A stretch of DNA of 11,220 nt from Polynucleobacter meluiroseus (GTDB lineage Bacteria > Pseudomonadota > Gammaproteobacteria > Burkholderiales > Burkholderiaceae). Below the pieces are notes generated by a model. That model saw nothing but the letters and a program-made list of their open reading frames with translations, was not told the DNA's origin and ran no database searches. Positions within the stretch are counted from its first letter, which is position 1, and each line of letters opens with the position of its first letter. The stretch is taken from positions 1-11,220 of the forward strand of contig CALQED020000016.1 of the NCBI GenBank assembly GCA_943329505.2, written 5' to 3'. This document shows, piece after piece, positions 1-7,562 of the stretch. The translations under genes were made by a program, and so were the position numbers.

Positions 1-1959
1 AAATGGCACCATGATCTCCACATTATCTAAGCCCATATCTTCGCGCACACGCTTCATGGCTGCGCATTCCATTGCAAAGGCCTCCCCAAAATCCTCTGAG
101 ATATAACGTGAGGCACCACGGAAACCCAACATTGGGTTTTCTTCATCAGGCTCATAACGTGAACCACCAATCAACTTCTTGTACTCATTGGATTTAAAGT
201 CTGATAAACGGACGATCACTGGCTTTGGATAGAACGCAGCGGCAATGGTTGCAACGCCCTCAACCAATTTGTCCTCGTAGAACTGACGTGGGCTTGCATA
301 GCCGCGCGCAACACTTTCTACAGCACGCTTGAGATCAGGATCAATATTGGGATACTCAAGAACAGCTCGTGGATGTAAGCCAATATAGTTATTAATAATG
401 AACTCGAGACGAGCTAAGCCAACACCTGCATTTGGAATTTGGCAGAAATCAAATGCCAATTGAGGATTGCCAATATTCATGGTGATCTTCACAGGAATCT
501 CTGGCAATACACCACGCGACACTTCAGTAACTTCCGTCTCAATCAGACCATCGTAGATATGACCCTCATCACCTTCAGCACAAGACACGGTAACCACCAT
601 GCCATCCTGGAGATGTTCAGTTGCATCGCCACAGCCCACTACTGCAGGAACACCTAACTCACGAGCAATAATTGCTGCGTGACAAGTACGCCCACCACGA
701 TTAGTCACAATTGCAGAAGCGCGCTTCATGACCGGCTCCCAGTTTGGATCAGTCATATCGGCAACCAAAACATCGCCAGGCTGAACACGATCCATCTCGC
801 TAGGATCGCGAATGATACGAACAGGGCCTGCGCCAATCTTCTGACCGATTGCACGGCCTTTAGCCAATACTTTAGAACTACCCTTGAGTTTGTAGCGCAT
901 CTCTACTTGGCCAGCAGCTTGACTCTTTACTGTCTCAGGACGGGCTTGCAAAATATAGATGCGGCCATCCTGACCATCTTTGCCCCACTCGATATCCATC
1001 GGACGGCCATAGTGTTTCTCAATAATCACAGCATATTTTGCTAACTCTGTAATATCAGCATCATCCAACGAGAAACGATTACGCTTCTCTGGAGTGACAT
1101 CTACAGTCTGTACTTTCTCAGCAGAGCCTTTTGGCGCAAATTGCATCTGGATCAACTTAGAACCGAGAGCGCGACGAATGATTGCTTTTTTACCTTGCGC
1201 CAAGGTTGTCTTAAAGACATAAAACTCATCTGGGTTAACGGCACCTTGTACAACGGTCTCACCCAAACCATAGCTTGAAGTAATGAAGACAACATCTTCA
1301 AAACCAGATTCCGTATCCAAAGTGAACATCACGCCAGCAGCGCCAAGATCTGAACGCACCATCCGCTGAATACCAGCGGATAAAGCGACTTCAGCATGGG
1401 CAAAGCCTTTATGAACTCGATAAGAAATCGCGCGATCGTTATATAAGGAAGCAAATACTTCGCGGATCTTCTTGAGAACATCCTCAATACCTTCTACATT
1501 CAAGAAAGTCTCTTGCTGACCAGCAAAAGAAGCATCTGGCAAGTCTTCTGCAGTGGCGGATGAACGAACTGCAAAAGAACCTTTGCCGGAGTCATCTAGG
1601 ATTGCAAAGGCCTTGCGGATCTCGTCTTCCAGCTTTGCCTGAAATGGGGCTGTTTCAATCCAATTTCGAATCTCGGCACCAGCTTGGGCTAAGGCACGGA
1701 CATCATCAATATCCAATCCTTCTAAGCGCTTTTGAATGCGCTCAGTCAAATTATTGTGTTTTAAGAAATCACGAAAAGCTAAGGCGGTAGTAGCAAAACC
1801 AGTTGGAACACGAACTCCCGTTGAGGTTAACTGGGAAATCATTTCACCTAATGAAGCATTTTTACCCCCGACTGATTCAACATCAGTCATGCGGAGTTGC
1901 TCAAAAGGTAATACATAGGCATTTGCCACGCTACTATTTTGCTCAGGTTGGTTGGACAT
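1..1959 (-). CDS. ppsA: Phosphoenolpyruvate synthase (pyruvate, water dikinase), 3' end outside window
   Basis: Cytoplasmic gluconeogenic enzyme that converts pyruvate + ATP + water to phosphoenolpyruvate + AMP + phosphate. The reverse complement reads without interruption from ATG (1959-1957) to the window edge, giving 653 residues against about 790-800 for the family, so roughly the last 140 are missing. Seen in order: the N-terminal ATP-binding domain with [11 protein letters not shown] near residue 30 and the downstream [25 protein letters not shown] stretch; the swivelling phosphohistidine domain with [21 protein letters not shown], whose His is residue 427 by my count and aligns with catalytic His421 of the E. 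coli enzyme; and the start of the PEP-utilising TIM barrel ([16 protein letters not shown]). The sequence ends at MVPF inside that barrel. A weak ribosome site (AGAGAG) lies about 7 bases upstream. It is divergent from ppsR, whose product regulates PpsA by phosphorylating the Thr next to the catalytic His; here that neighbouring TCH Thr is present. No frameshift was seen. Confidence 0.97.
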   Translation of the reverse strand, partial: MSNQPEQNSSVANAYVLPFEQLRMTDVESVGGKNASLGEMISQLTSTGVRVPTGFATTALAFRDFLKHNNLTERIQKRLEGLDIDDVRALAQAGAEIRNWIETAPFQAKLEDEIRKAFAILDDSGKGSFAVRSSATAEDLPDASFAGQQETFLNVEGIEDVLKKIREVFASLYNDRAISYRVHKGFAHAEVALSAGIQRMVRSDLGAAGVMFTLDTESGFEDVVFITSSYGLGETVVQGAVNPDEFYVFKTTLAQGKKAIIRRALGSKLIQMQFAPKGSAEKVQTVDVTPEKRNRFSLDDADITELAKYAVIIEKHYGRPMDIEWGKDGQDGRIYILQARPETVKSQAAGQVEMRYKLKGSSKVLAKGRAIGQKIGAGPVRIIRDPSEMDRVQPGDVLVADMTDPNWEPVMKRASAIVTNRGGRTCHAAIIARELGVPAVVGCGDATEHLQDGMVVTVSCAEGDEGHIYDGLIETEVTEVSRGVLPEIPVKITMNIGNPQLAFDFCQIPNAGVGLARLEFIINNYIGLHPRAVLEYPNIDPDLKRAVESVARGYASPRQFYEDKLVEGVATIAAAFYPKPVIVRLSDFKSNEYKKLIGGSRYEPDEENPMLGFRGASRYISEDFGEAFAMECAAMKRVREDMGLDNVEIMVPF

Positions 1960-2065
1960 AAAATACTCTCTAAAGATAAGGAAACTGGTCTCGCTGTCGC
2001 CTAAAATGCGACTTACTTTAATATCACTCTATTGTAGTGCTGACCCCCACTTTTAGGCCAAATTG
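1960..2065. promoter_or_regulatory. ppsA-ppsR divergent intergenic region with inverted repeats
   Basis: A 106-base gap between two divergent genes must hold promoters for both directions. Two inverted repeats are visible. One is a perfect 8-base pair of arms, GCCTAAAA at 1999-2006 and TTTTAGGC at 2051-2058, placed almost symmetrically in the gap. The other is a short hairpin, GTCGC at 1996-2000 and GCGAC at 2008-2012 with a 7-base loop, which would lie in the ppsA leader. The AGG inside the second long arm (2055-2057) may also serve as the weak ribosome site of ppsR. I could not pick convincing -35/-10 pairs. A role as an operator shared by both genes is inference. Confidence 0.4.
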
Positions 2066-2893
2066 ATGTCTTCAGAAAACCGTATTGTTTTTATCGTCTC
2101 AGATGGCACTGGCATTACAGCTGAGAACTTCAGCCAGTCGATTTTGGCGCAATTTGAGGCCAGTTTTAAGCACATTCGCATCCCTTTTGTAGATAGCGTC
2201 GATAAAGCCCATGATGCTGTCAGTAGCATCAATCAAACAGCCAGTCAGAATGGCGTGCAACCCATTGTGTTCACTACCCTAGTCAATCCTGAGCTCAATT
2301 CGATTGTCGCCAAGGCCAACGGCTTAATCTTGGATATGTTCCAAACCTTCGTAGCCCCACTTGAAGCCGCCTTAGGCATGAAATCGACCCATGCCATGAA
2401 TCGTCTTCACCATAATGCGGATACAGAGGCTTATAAAAACCGGATTGAAGCCATCAACTACTCTTTGGCTCATGATGATGGCCAGTCGAACCAAAACTTG
2501 GCTGAGGCTGATGTTATTTTGGTGGGTATTTCTAGGGTGGGCAAAACGCCTACTAGTCTTTATCTGGCAATGCAGTACGGCTTGAAAGCAGCCAACTACC
2601 CGCTCATACCGGAAGACTTTGAACGAGGCCAACTTCCTAAAGACTTGGTCCCCTATCGCCAAAAAATATTTGGCCTCATGATCGATGCTGAACGTCTCTC
2701 TGAGATTCGTAATGAGCGTAGACCTGGTAGCAATTACGCAAAACTAGAAAATTGTCGCTATGAAATTAATGAGGCGACTGCGATGATGAAAAAACAATCT
2801 ATCCCCTGGGTCTTAACAACCAGCAAATCCATTGAAGAAATTGCCACCACCATATTGCAGGCAATGAAGTCGGATAAAACTATTTTAGGTTAA
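2066..2893 (+). CDS. ppsR: PEP synthetase regulatory protein (bifunctional kinase/pyrophosphorylase, DUF299 family)
   Basis: Cytoplasmic regulator of PpsA. In this family one active site uses ADP to phosphorylate a Thr beside the catalytic His (inactivation) and removes that phosphate by phosphorolysis with Pi, releasing PPi (reactivation). The 275-residue product has the normal family length. Seen: the N-terminal [15 protein letters not shown] signature (residues 8-22), and the P-loop [15 protein letters not shown] with the GKT near residues 159-161, followed by the conserved NYPLIPEDF and the [13 protein letters not shown] segment (here [12 protein letters not shown]). I start it at the ATG at 2066; the TTG at 2063 is in frame but gives a less likely Met-Met start. 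The match to ppsA is reinforced by the divergent head-to-head layout also known in E. coli. The gene ends 5 bases before the stop of a small convergent ORF, with no terminator hairpin seen between them. Confidence 0.96.
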   Translation: MSSENRIVFIVSDGTGITAENFSQSILAQFEASFKHIRIPFVDSVDKAHDAVSSINQTASQNGVQPIVFTTLVNPELNSIVAKANGLILDMFQTFVAPLEAALGMKSTHAMNRLHHNADTEAYKNRIEAINYSLAHDDGQSNQNLAEADVILVGISRVGKTPTSLYLAMQYGLKAANYPLIPEDFERGQLPKDLVPYRQKIFGLMIDAERLSEIRNERRPGSNYAKLENCRYEINEATAMMKKQSIPWVLTTSKSIEEIATTILQAMKSDKTILG

Positions 2894-2898
2894 TTGGG

Positions 2899-3057
2899 TC
2901 AATCCTCAATTTGGAAATACACTTCAGCTTGAGTTTGAATAGCAGGCTGAACATTGAGAACGCTGCTATCGATTCTGACTATGTCAAACCCTTGTTTAGT
3001 TCCCAACAAAATAGATTCAACCGCATCTGGCTCATTATTTTCGATCGTATATCCCAT
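2899..3057 (-). CDS. Small hypothetical protein, 52 residues
   Basis: I do not recognise this product. On the minus strand an ATG at 3057-3055 opens a 52-codon frame beginning MGYTIENNEPDAVES and ending VYFQIED before TGA at 2901-2899. Support for it being real: a good purine-rich ribosome site (GAAGGTGGG) just upstream of the ATG, ordinary codon choice with no rare-codon run, an acidic soluble composition, and its fit to the space between ppsR and the AT-rich promoter zone. The frame is open upstream only to a nearby TAG with no other ATG, so the start is well constrained. There is no signal peptide, membrane segment or cysteine motif. It is convergent with ppsR with a 5-base gap. It could still be chance; conservation in relatives would settle it. 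Confidence 0.5.
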   Translation of the reverse strand: MGYTIENNEPDAVESILLGTKQGFDIVRIDSSVLNVQPAIQTQAEVYFQIED

Positions 3058-3100
3058 AACCCACCTTCGCTTCCATTCTCTAAAGAATTTGTAGAATAGG

Positions 3101-3161
3101 TTGAATTCCTATATATGAAAAGTATATAAATCTCATTTACTTATACTGTTTTAGATATAAT
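3101..3161 (+). promoter_or_regulatory. AT-rich promoter zone upstream of the SulP gene
   Basis: Two candidate sigma-70-type promoters point rightward. The first has TTGAAT (3101-3106), an 18-base spacer and TATAAA (3125-3130). The second has a perfect -10 TATAAT (3156-3161) but only a poor -35. Transcripts would begin about 3137 or 3168 and carry a leader of roughly 160-190 bases before the transporter start. The same AT-rich stretch could also drive the small minus-strand gene ending at 2899. This is read by eye only. Confidence 0.4.
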
Positions 3162-3197
3162 AAAAAGATCAAATTAAACAAGGGGTTAGCAATTAGA

Positions 3198-3230
3198 ATG
3201 CTCAGACAAGAGCGTTTGATAAATGAGCAT
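3198..3230. repeat. Inverted repeat in the SulP leader
   Basis: ATGCTCA at 3198-3204 and TGAGCAT at 3224-3230 form a perfect 7-base inverted repeat around a 19-base loop. It covers the start codon of the possible upstream ORF, so folding would affect access to that ATG. There is no following T-run, so it is not an intrinsic terminator. The function is unknown. Confidence 0.35.
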
Positions 3231-3320
3231 CTGTCACCCACCATTCCCTCGAGCAACCCTCATTCGCCTGCAGTCATGCCTGCCAAAAGGATTGTCGATT
3301 TCATCTTAGGATCAATTTAA
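3198..3320 (+). CDS. Possible 40-codon upstream ORF (leader peptide?)
   Basis: ATG at 3198 opens a 40-residue frame that starts MLRQERLINEHL, ends RIVDFILGSI and stops with TAA at 3318-3320, only 5 bases before the ATG of the SulP gene and in a different frame. A purine-rich AAGGGG (3179-3184) lies about 13 bases upstream, farther than ideal. The SulP gene itself has only a distant AGGA (3308-3311), so translational coupling from this ORF is conceivable. I recognise no domain. The first seven bases of the ORF form one arm of an inverted repeat (see 3198-3230). It could equally be a chance open frame. Confidence 0.25.
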   Translation: MLRQERLINEHLSPTIPSSNPHSPAVMPAKRIVDFILGSI

Positions 3321-3325
3321 CCCTC

Positions 3326-4597
3326 ATGCATTGGCAACTTCCTTTTAGCAAATGGCTTCCAGAATATAAGAATCCGGGAATCGTTCGCGCCGATGTTTTG
3401 GCTGGGCTTACTGGGGCAATCGTAGTGATGCCTCAAGGTATTGCCTTTGCTTTGTTGGCTGGCATGCCCCCGCAATATGGTCTATATGCAGCAATGGTGC
3501 CTTGCTTGGTTGCGGCATTATTTGGCTCTAGTCGACTCATGGTCACAGGTCCTGCTAATGCCATTTCCCTAACTACGATGGCGTTAATTGCCCCCCTTGC
3601 TTTACCGGAATCAAATACTTATGTCAGTTATGTTCTTACCCTTAGCTTCTTGGTAGGAGTCATTCAGCTTTTATTAGGCTTTAGCAAAGCTGGTAAATGG
3701 GTTGAAAAAGTTCCCCACTCTGTCATCGTTGGCTTTACCGCTGGAGCTGCCATTCTCATTATCAATAGTCAACTGGGAACTCTGCTTGGTATTAGCATCC
3801 CAAAAGGAAAGAGTGTTGTAGAAACATTGAGTGCTGTTATGACAGCGCATCTGAATCATCAACTGGAAATTTATTCGCTAGCGCTGGTACTTTTCACATT
3901 AATTACTATTCGACTCTGGCGATCGCTCAATCGTTTTGTGCCGGCCATGCTTGTCGCGATCATTCTGGGAAGTATTGCGGCGGCTTTACTAGAGGCTTTT
4001 TTACCCAATGCCGTGATATTCAAAAGGGTTCAAGAAATACCGGGTGCGTTTCCGCCTATTTCTAGTCCAGATTTAAGTGGCGAAACCTTGCAAAAGTTGT
4101 TTAGCGCGGCCCTGATCATGACTCTTTTAGCATCTACCGAGGCCATGGCAATTGCTCGTGCTATTGCATTAAAAACAAAAGATCAGTTCAATGCCAACCA
4201 AGAGTTTGTTGGCCAAGGATTAGCCAACATCTGCGGCGCATTTTTCTCAGCCTACCCCGCGAGTGGCTCTTTCAATCGCACTGGTGTCAACCTCGGCTCT
4301 GGAGCAAAAACTCCACTTTCAGCAATCTGTGCAGCAGTTTTTTTATTACTATTGCTTGTGTTTGTCTCTCCATTAGCCAAATACATTCCGTATGTCGTGA
4401 TTGCCGCACTATTACTAGTGGTGGCCTGGAATTTAATTGATGTCAAACAAATTCGTCATGAGATCCGCATGGGTAAAGAGGAGTGGATTCCAATGCTAGT
4501 AACTGCAATTGCTACCATTACTATCCCATTAGAGTGGGCAATTCTTGGTGGGATATTGACTTCGGTAGTAGTGAAGCGCCTCTTTCAGAAACACTAA
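3326..4597 (+). CDS. SulP-family (SLC26-like) anion transporter without STAS domain
   Basis: Inner-membrane secondary transporter of the SulP family (sulfate permease domain). Members move sulfate, bicarbonate or dicarboxylates, and the substrate cannot be read from this sequence. Seen: the family N-terminus with RADVLAGLTGAIVVMPQGIAFALLAG, then MPPQYGLYAAMVP, LFGSSRLMVTGPANAISL, GFTAGAAILIINSQLG, and later SAYPASGSFNRTGVNLGSGAKTPLS, with about ten to twelve hydrophobic segments over residues 15-415. At 423 residues it is much shorter than typical 500-600-residue members, because it stops right after the last membrane segment (VVVKRLFQKH) and has no cytoplasmic STAS domain. The coding sequence is otherwise intact, so this is a naturally short form or an old loss. 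The start is set by the canonical N-terminus; the ribosome site is weak. It overlaps the CoA-ligase gene tail to tail by 4 bases. A role in sulfonate import or sulfate export fits the neighbourhood but is inference. Confidence 0.9.
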   Translation: MHWQLPFSKWLPEYKNPGIVRADVLAGLTGAIVVMPQGIAFALLAGMPPQYGLYAAMVPCLVAALFGSSRLMVTGPANAISLTTMALIAPLALPESNTYVSYVLTLSFLVGVIQLLLGFSKAGKWVEKVPHSVIVGFTAGAAILIINSQLGTLLGISIPKGKSVVETLSAVMTAHLNHQLEIYSLALVLFTLITIRLWRSLNRFVPAMLVAIILGSIAAALLEAFLPNAVIFKRVQEIPGAFPPISSPDLSGETLQKLFSAALIMTLLASTEAMAIARAIALKTKDQFNANQEFVGQGLANICGAFFSAYPASGSFNRTGVNLGSGAKTPLSAICAAVFLLLLLVFVSPLAKYIPYVVIAALLLVVAWNLIDVKQIRHEIRMGKEEWIPMLVTAIATITIPLEWAILGGILTSVVVKRLFQKH

Positions 4598-6126
4598 TGA
4601 GTATTCAATAGATCTAAGAGCTTTAAGCGCTGAACCTTACCTGATGGTCCCCTAGGGAGGTCTTCCATAAACAGAATCAACTTAGGCGTTCTAAATTTTC
4701 CGAGCTCCTGGATGCAAAATTGGCGCATTTCTTCTTCGGAACAAGAGGTTTCTGGTTTGAGAACAATGCAAACCATAATCTCCTGACCATAATTATCATC
4801 TGGGATGCCGACTGCAGCTGCATCCAATACCGCCGGATGCTTTAGTACAGCCTCATCAATTTCACGAGGAGCGATATTTTCTCCGCCCTTGATAATGAGC
4901 TCTTTGAGGCGCCCAGTAATGAAATAAAAACCATCTTCATCGCGCATACCAAGATCACCTGTTTTTAGCCATGCTTCGCTATCAAAAGCCTTGGCTGTCT
5001 CGGCCTCTGCCTTGTAATAAGCCTTGAGCACATTGCCACCACGCAAGCAGATTTCTCCAACTGCCTTATCTCCCAGCAACTTTCCATCAGGATCAATGAC
5101 CTTTGCCTCTACTCCGCAAGGAAGTCCTGGGCTGCCGTAGCGGCGTCTTTCATCATGTGGGTTACAAAAAACCATTGAAGCAGACTCCGTCATCCCCATG
5201 CCTTCAATCACAGTAATCCCAAACAGACTTTCAAATTCACGATGATGCTCTGGCGGAAGTGGAGCTGATGCTGAACGGCCAAAGCGAATTGATTTCAACT
5301 GATCTTGACTCGGTAAAGCTCCACCACTTTTGGCGGCATTAATTAAATAAGCAATGATGGTAGGGACCATATTGATCCAGGTGCACTGATACTGAATTGC
5401 TAAATTCCACCAACTAGAGACTGAGAACGTGTGGGGGGCAACAACAGATCCTCCAGACACAAATGGAGTAATCGTAGAAATAACCTGTCCATTGATATGG
5501 TAGATCGGCAAAGAACTCAAAACAGTATCTACTTCAGATAGTGAATGCCATGACGCCATGGATCTTGCTGCATGAAGCAAGTTCTCATGAGTCAACAATA
5601 CCCCTTTGGGTGTTCCAGTGGTGCCAGAGGTATACATAAGCAAAGCTGGTTGACTTGCTTGAACGGCTGGAAGTATGCCGGCCTGACACTGCATAAAATT
5701 ACCCTCTAAAGCATCAGGGTCTAGCTCATATAACAAAAAAGATCTCTTTGTTTTCTCAAGCGCTAAAAATAAGTTTTGCTTTTTATCTGGCGAGTAAAAC
5801 AAGACTTCTATATCGCTATGATCTAGCACCCAGGCAAGTTGATCAGTAGGTGCCAATAAATTCAGTGGTGTAATAACCCGACCACAAGCCATCGTAGCCA
5901 GAAAGACTGTGCTGGTCTGGCGACCATTTTGCATATATAAACCTACATGACCATGAGCACTTATTTTTTGCCCTTCTAGCCATGTCGCAAAATGATGCGC
6001 CTCTTTAGCAAGTTGCCCATAACTCAGGGTGGCGCCAGTTTCAGGGGCGTATAAAAAAACCTTGTCGGCCTGCACGGTTGACCAATGCAATAAGACTTCG
6101 CCTAAACTTTGGCATGCTATTGTCAC
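4594..6126 (-). CDS. sauT: Acyl-CoA ligase (AMP-forming), probable sulfoacetate-CoA ligase
   Basis: Cytoplasmic ANL-superfamily enzyme that activates a carboxylate with ATP and CoA through an acyl-adenylate. Family landmarks by residue: P-loop YTSGTTGTPKG (165-175), EGMGMTES (308-315), TGDLG (389-393), hinge GRLKELIIKGGENI (405-418), and the C-terminal catalytic Lys in GPSGKVQR (K497). At 510 residues it is full length. The start is GTG at 6126: no in-frame ATG occurs before residue 65, and the conserved N-terminal region begins before that. It follows the aldehyde dehydrogenase by 8 bases, as the last gene of a three-gene operon. A CoA ligase paired with an acylating aldehyde dehydrogenase is the sauST arrangement of Cupriavidus necator, where SauT makes sulfoacetyl-CoA from sulfoacetate. 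The substrate is inferred from this context; other small acids (for example oxalate- or malonate-type ligases) are not excluded. Its stop codon overlaps that of the convergent SulP gene. Confidence 0.75.
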   Translation of the reverse strand: MTIACQSLGEVLLHWSTVQADKVFLYAPETGATLSYGQLAKEAHHFATWLEGQKISAHGHVGLYMQNGRQTSTVFLATMACGRVITPLNLLAPTDQLAWVLDHSDIEVLFYSPDKKQNLFLALEKTKRSFLLYELDPDALEGNFMQCQAGILPAVQASQPALLMYTSGTTGTPKGVLLTHENLLHAARSMASWHSLSEVDTVLSSLPIYHINGQVISTITPFVSGGSVVAPHTFSVSSWWNLAIQYQCTWINMVPTIIAYLINAAKSGGALPSQDQLKSIRFGRSASAPLPPEHHREFESLFGITVIEGMGMTESASMVFCNPHDERRRYGSPGLPCGVEAKVIDPDGKLLGDKAVGEICLRGGNVLKAYYKAEAETAKAFDSEAWLKTGDLGMRDEDGFYFITGRLKELIIKGGENIAPREIDEAVLKHPAVLDAAAVGIPDDNYGQEIMVCIVLKPETSCSEEEMRQFCIQELGKFRTPKLILFMEDLPRGPSGKVQRLKLLDLLNTH

Positions 6127-6134
6127 TTGAAAAC

Positions 6135-7541
6135 TTATGCCTGAGGAAAGCGTTCGAAGTAATCTTTCAGGAGGTCCTCGACTTTAGGAACCCGCTCTGG
6201 AATAGGTCGAACCACTCTAGTGATATTGAGGTAGTGACGATAGTTCATATTGTCTGAAAAATTATTTTTTCCCCAGGTACCACATCCCATAGAAAGTGAA
6301 AACGGCAGTCCGTTCTCAAAACTACCGCCAGTAGCAATGGTATGCGCTTGATTCACAATCACTCGTGCCACTTTTAAATTCTCAGCCAGGGTTGCGGCAC
6401 GCTTTTCCATCACATCACCACTTAAGGCAGTATGCAAACCCACTGAATGGCCGTTTCCTTGGTATTGATAAACATGGGCTACCAAGTCTTGAGCTGCCTT
6501 AAAATCCGCAGCTTTCCAAACCGTCAGAATGGGGCTTAATTTCTCGCCTGAGAAGGGAGCAGATGGTCCAAAGCCATCCTCCTCTACCATCAAAAATTTG
6601 GCTTCTTTTGCCCGTGGATTTTGTAATTGCGCCCGCTCTGCAACTACTGAAGGATATTGAGCGGTCAAAGTAGATGTGAGTTTGCCATTTTGAAACATGA
6701 CTTTTTCAAGGCGTTTCTTATCAGCTTCATCTAATAAGACACCGCCAGCTTGCGCCAATGCTTCAAGCGCTTGCGCATAAACATCTGCGCAGATCACCAC
6801 CCCGTTTTCACTAGAGCAACTGGTGGCATTATCAAAAGTTTTGGATTGGGTAATTTTCGCTGCTGCGCCATTCAAGTCAGCATGCTCGTCAATAATGGCA
6901 AGGACATTACCAGCGCCCACACCAAATGCAGGCGTGCCACAACTATAGGCAGCTCGAATATTTGCTTGCGAGCCAGTAGCAACCACTAAATCCACTAAAC
7001 GCATGAGTTCGTTTGTGGAATCCTTAGTAATCGGAAATGGCAACATTTGCACTAAATCGCGAGGTGCATTGACCAAGTCTAATTGTTGGTGAACAAATTC
7101 CAATAAGCGTGCGCACGTTGAATACCCTTTAGGAGATGGCGCAACCACAACTGCATTGCGACACTTCAAAGCATTCAGAATTTTATTAATCGGAGTTGCA
7201 CCTGGATTTGTTGAGGGTGTAATGGCAGCGACAACCCCAACTGGGCGAGCATACTCAGTGAGGCCAGTCTTCAAATCTTCGGAGATGACGCCAACGGTTT
7301 TGGCGATACTTAAATCACGAATAAGCCCGAGCGTTTTTCTAAAATTCTTCTTGAACTTATCAGCAACATCTCCTAACCCAGTATCGTGCACGGCAAGCTC
7401 TGCCAACTCTTGGTTTCGCTTAGGCTCTAGGATGGCCCAAGCTACAGCCTCCACTACCAAATTGACTTGTGCTTGCGTGTATCCCTCATATTTTTGTTGA
7501 GCTAATCGTCCTCGCTCAACAATCTTCTCTACTGGTGTCAT
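6135..7541 (-). CDS. sauS: Acylating aldehyde dehydrogenase, probable sulfoacetaldehyde dehydrogenase
   Basis: CoA-dependent aldehyde dehydrogenase of the EutE/PduP/AdhE-N group, which interconverts an acyl-CoA and an aldehyde with NAD(P)H. Here the likely direction is sulfoacetyl-CoA to sulfoacetaldehyde. Seen over 468 residues, a normal length: the EYARPVGVVAAITPSTNP segment (residues 96-113, matching the ITPTTNP signature of acylating enzymes), the cofactor-domain DLVVATGSQANIRAAYSCGTP region (184-204), GVGAGN (207-212), and the catalytic Cys242 in FDNATSCSSEN. The ATG at 7541 lies 21 bases after the receptor gene; the frame upstream closes at that gene's stop, and there is no clear ribosome site, so translational coupling is likely. 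The ligase starts 8 bases downstream. There are no microcompartment genes nearby and no N-terminal encapsulation-peptide-like extension, which argues against an ethanolamine or propanediol role. Specificity for the sulfo compound is inferred from the neighbours. Confidence 0.78.
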   Translation of the reverse strand: MTPVEKIVERGRLAQQKYEGYTQAQVNLVVEAVAWAILEPKRNQELAELAVHDTGLGDVADKFKKNFRKTLGLIRDLSIAKTVGVISEDLKTGLTEYARPVGVVAAITPSTNPGATPINKILNALKCRNAVVVAPSPKGYSTCARLLEFVHQQLDLVNAPRDLVQMLPFPITKDSTNELMRLVDLVVATGSQANIRAAYSCGTPAFGVGAGNVLAIIDEHADLNGAAAKITQSKTFDNATSCSSENGVVICADVYAQALEALAQAGGVLLDEADKKRLEKVMFQNGKLTSTLTAQYPSVVAERAQLQNPRAKEAKFLMVEEDGFGPSAPFSGEKLSPILTVWKAADFKAAQDLVAHVYQYQGNGHSVGLHTALSGDVMEKRAATLAENLKVARVIVNQAHTIATGGSFENGLPFSLSMGCGTWGKNNFSDNMNYRHYLNITRVVRPIPERVPKVEDLLKDYFERFPQA

Positions 7542-7562
7542 GTTTTTACTTTGTTCATATGT

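Noticed and set aside
439..1044. Plus-strand open frames inside ppsA
   Set aside because: They lie antisense within an intact, strongly conserved ppsA frame and are read-through shadows.
2911..3099. 62-residue plus-strand open frame
   Set aside because: It overlaps the minus-strand small gene that has a better ribosome site, has no ribosome site of its own, and its translation shows no recognisable pattern.
3097..3112. ATAGG/CCTAT imperfect palindrome around the GAATTC in the SulP promoter zone
   Set aside because: The arms are only five bases in a low-complexity AT-rich stretch, so chance is a sufficient explanation.
6135..7541. Ethanolamine/propanediol microcompartment aldehyde dehydrogenase (EutE/PduP)
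   Set aside because: The fold and catalytic Cys are the same, but no shell proteins, diol dehydratase or ammonia-lyase genes are near, and a CoA ligase partner suggests the reductive direction from an acid.
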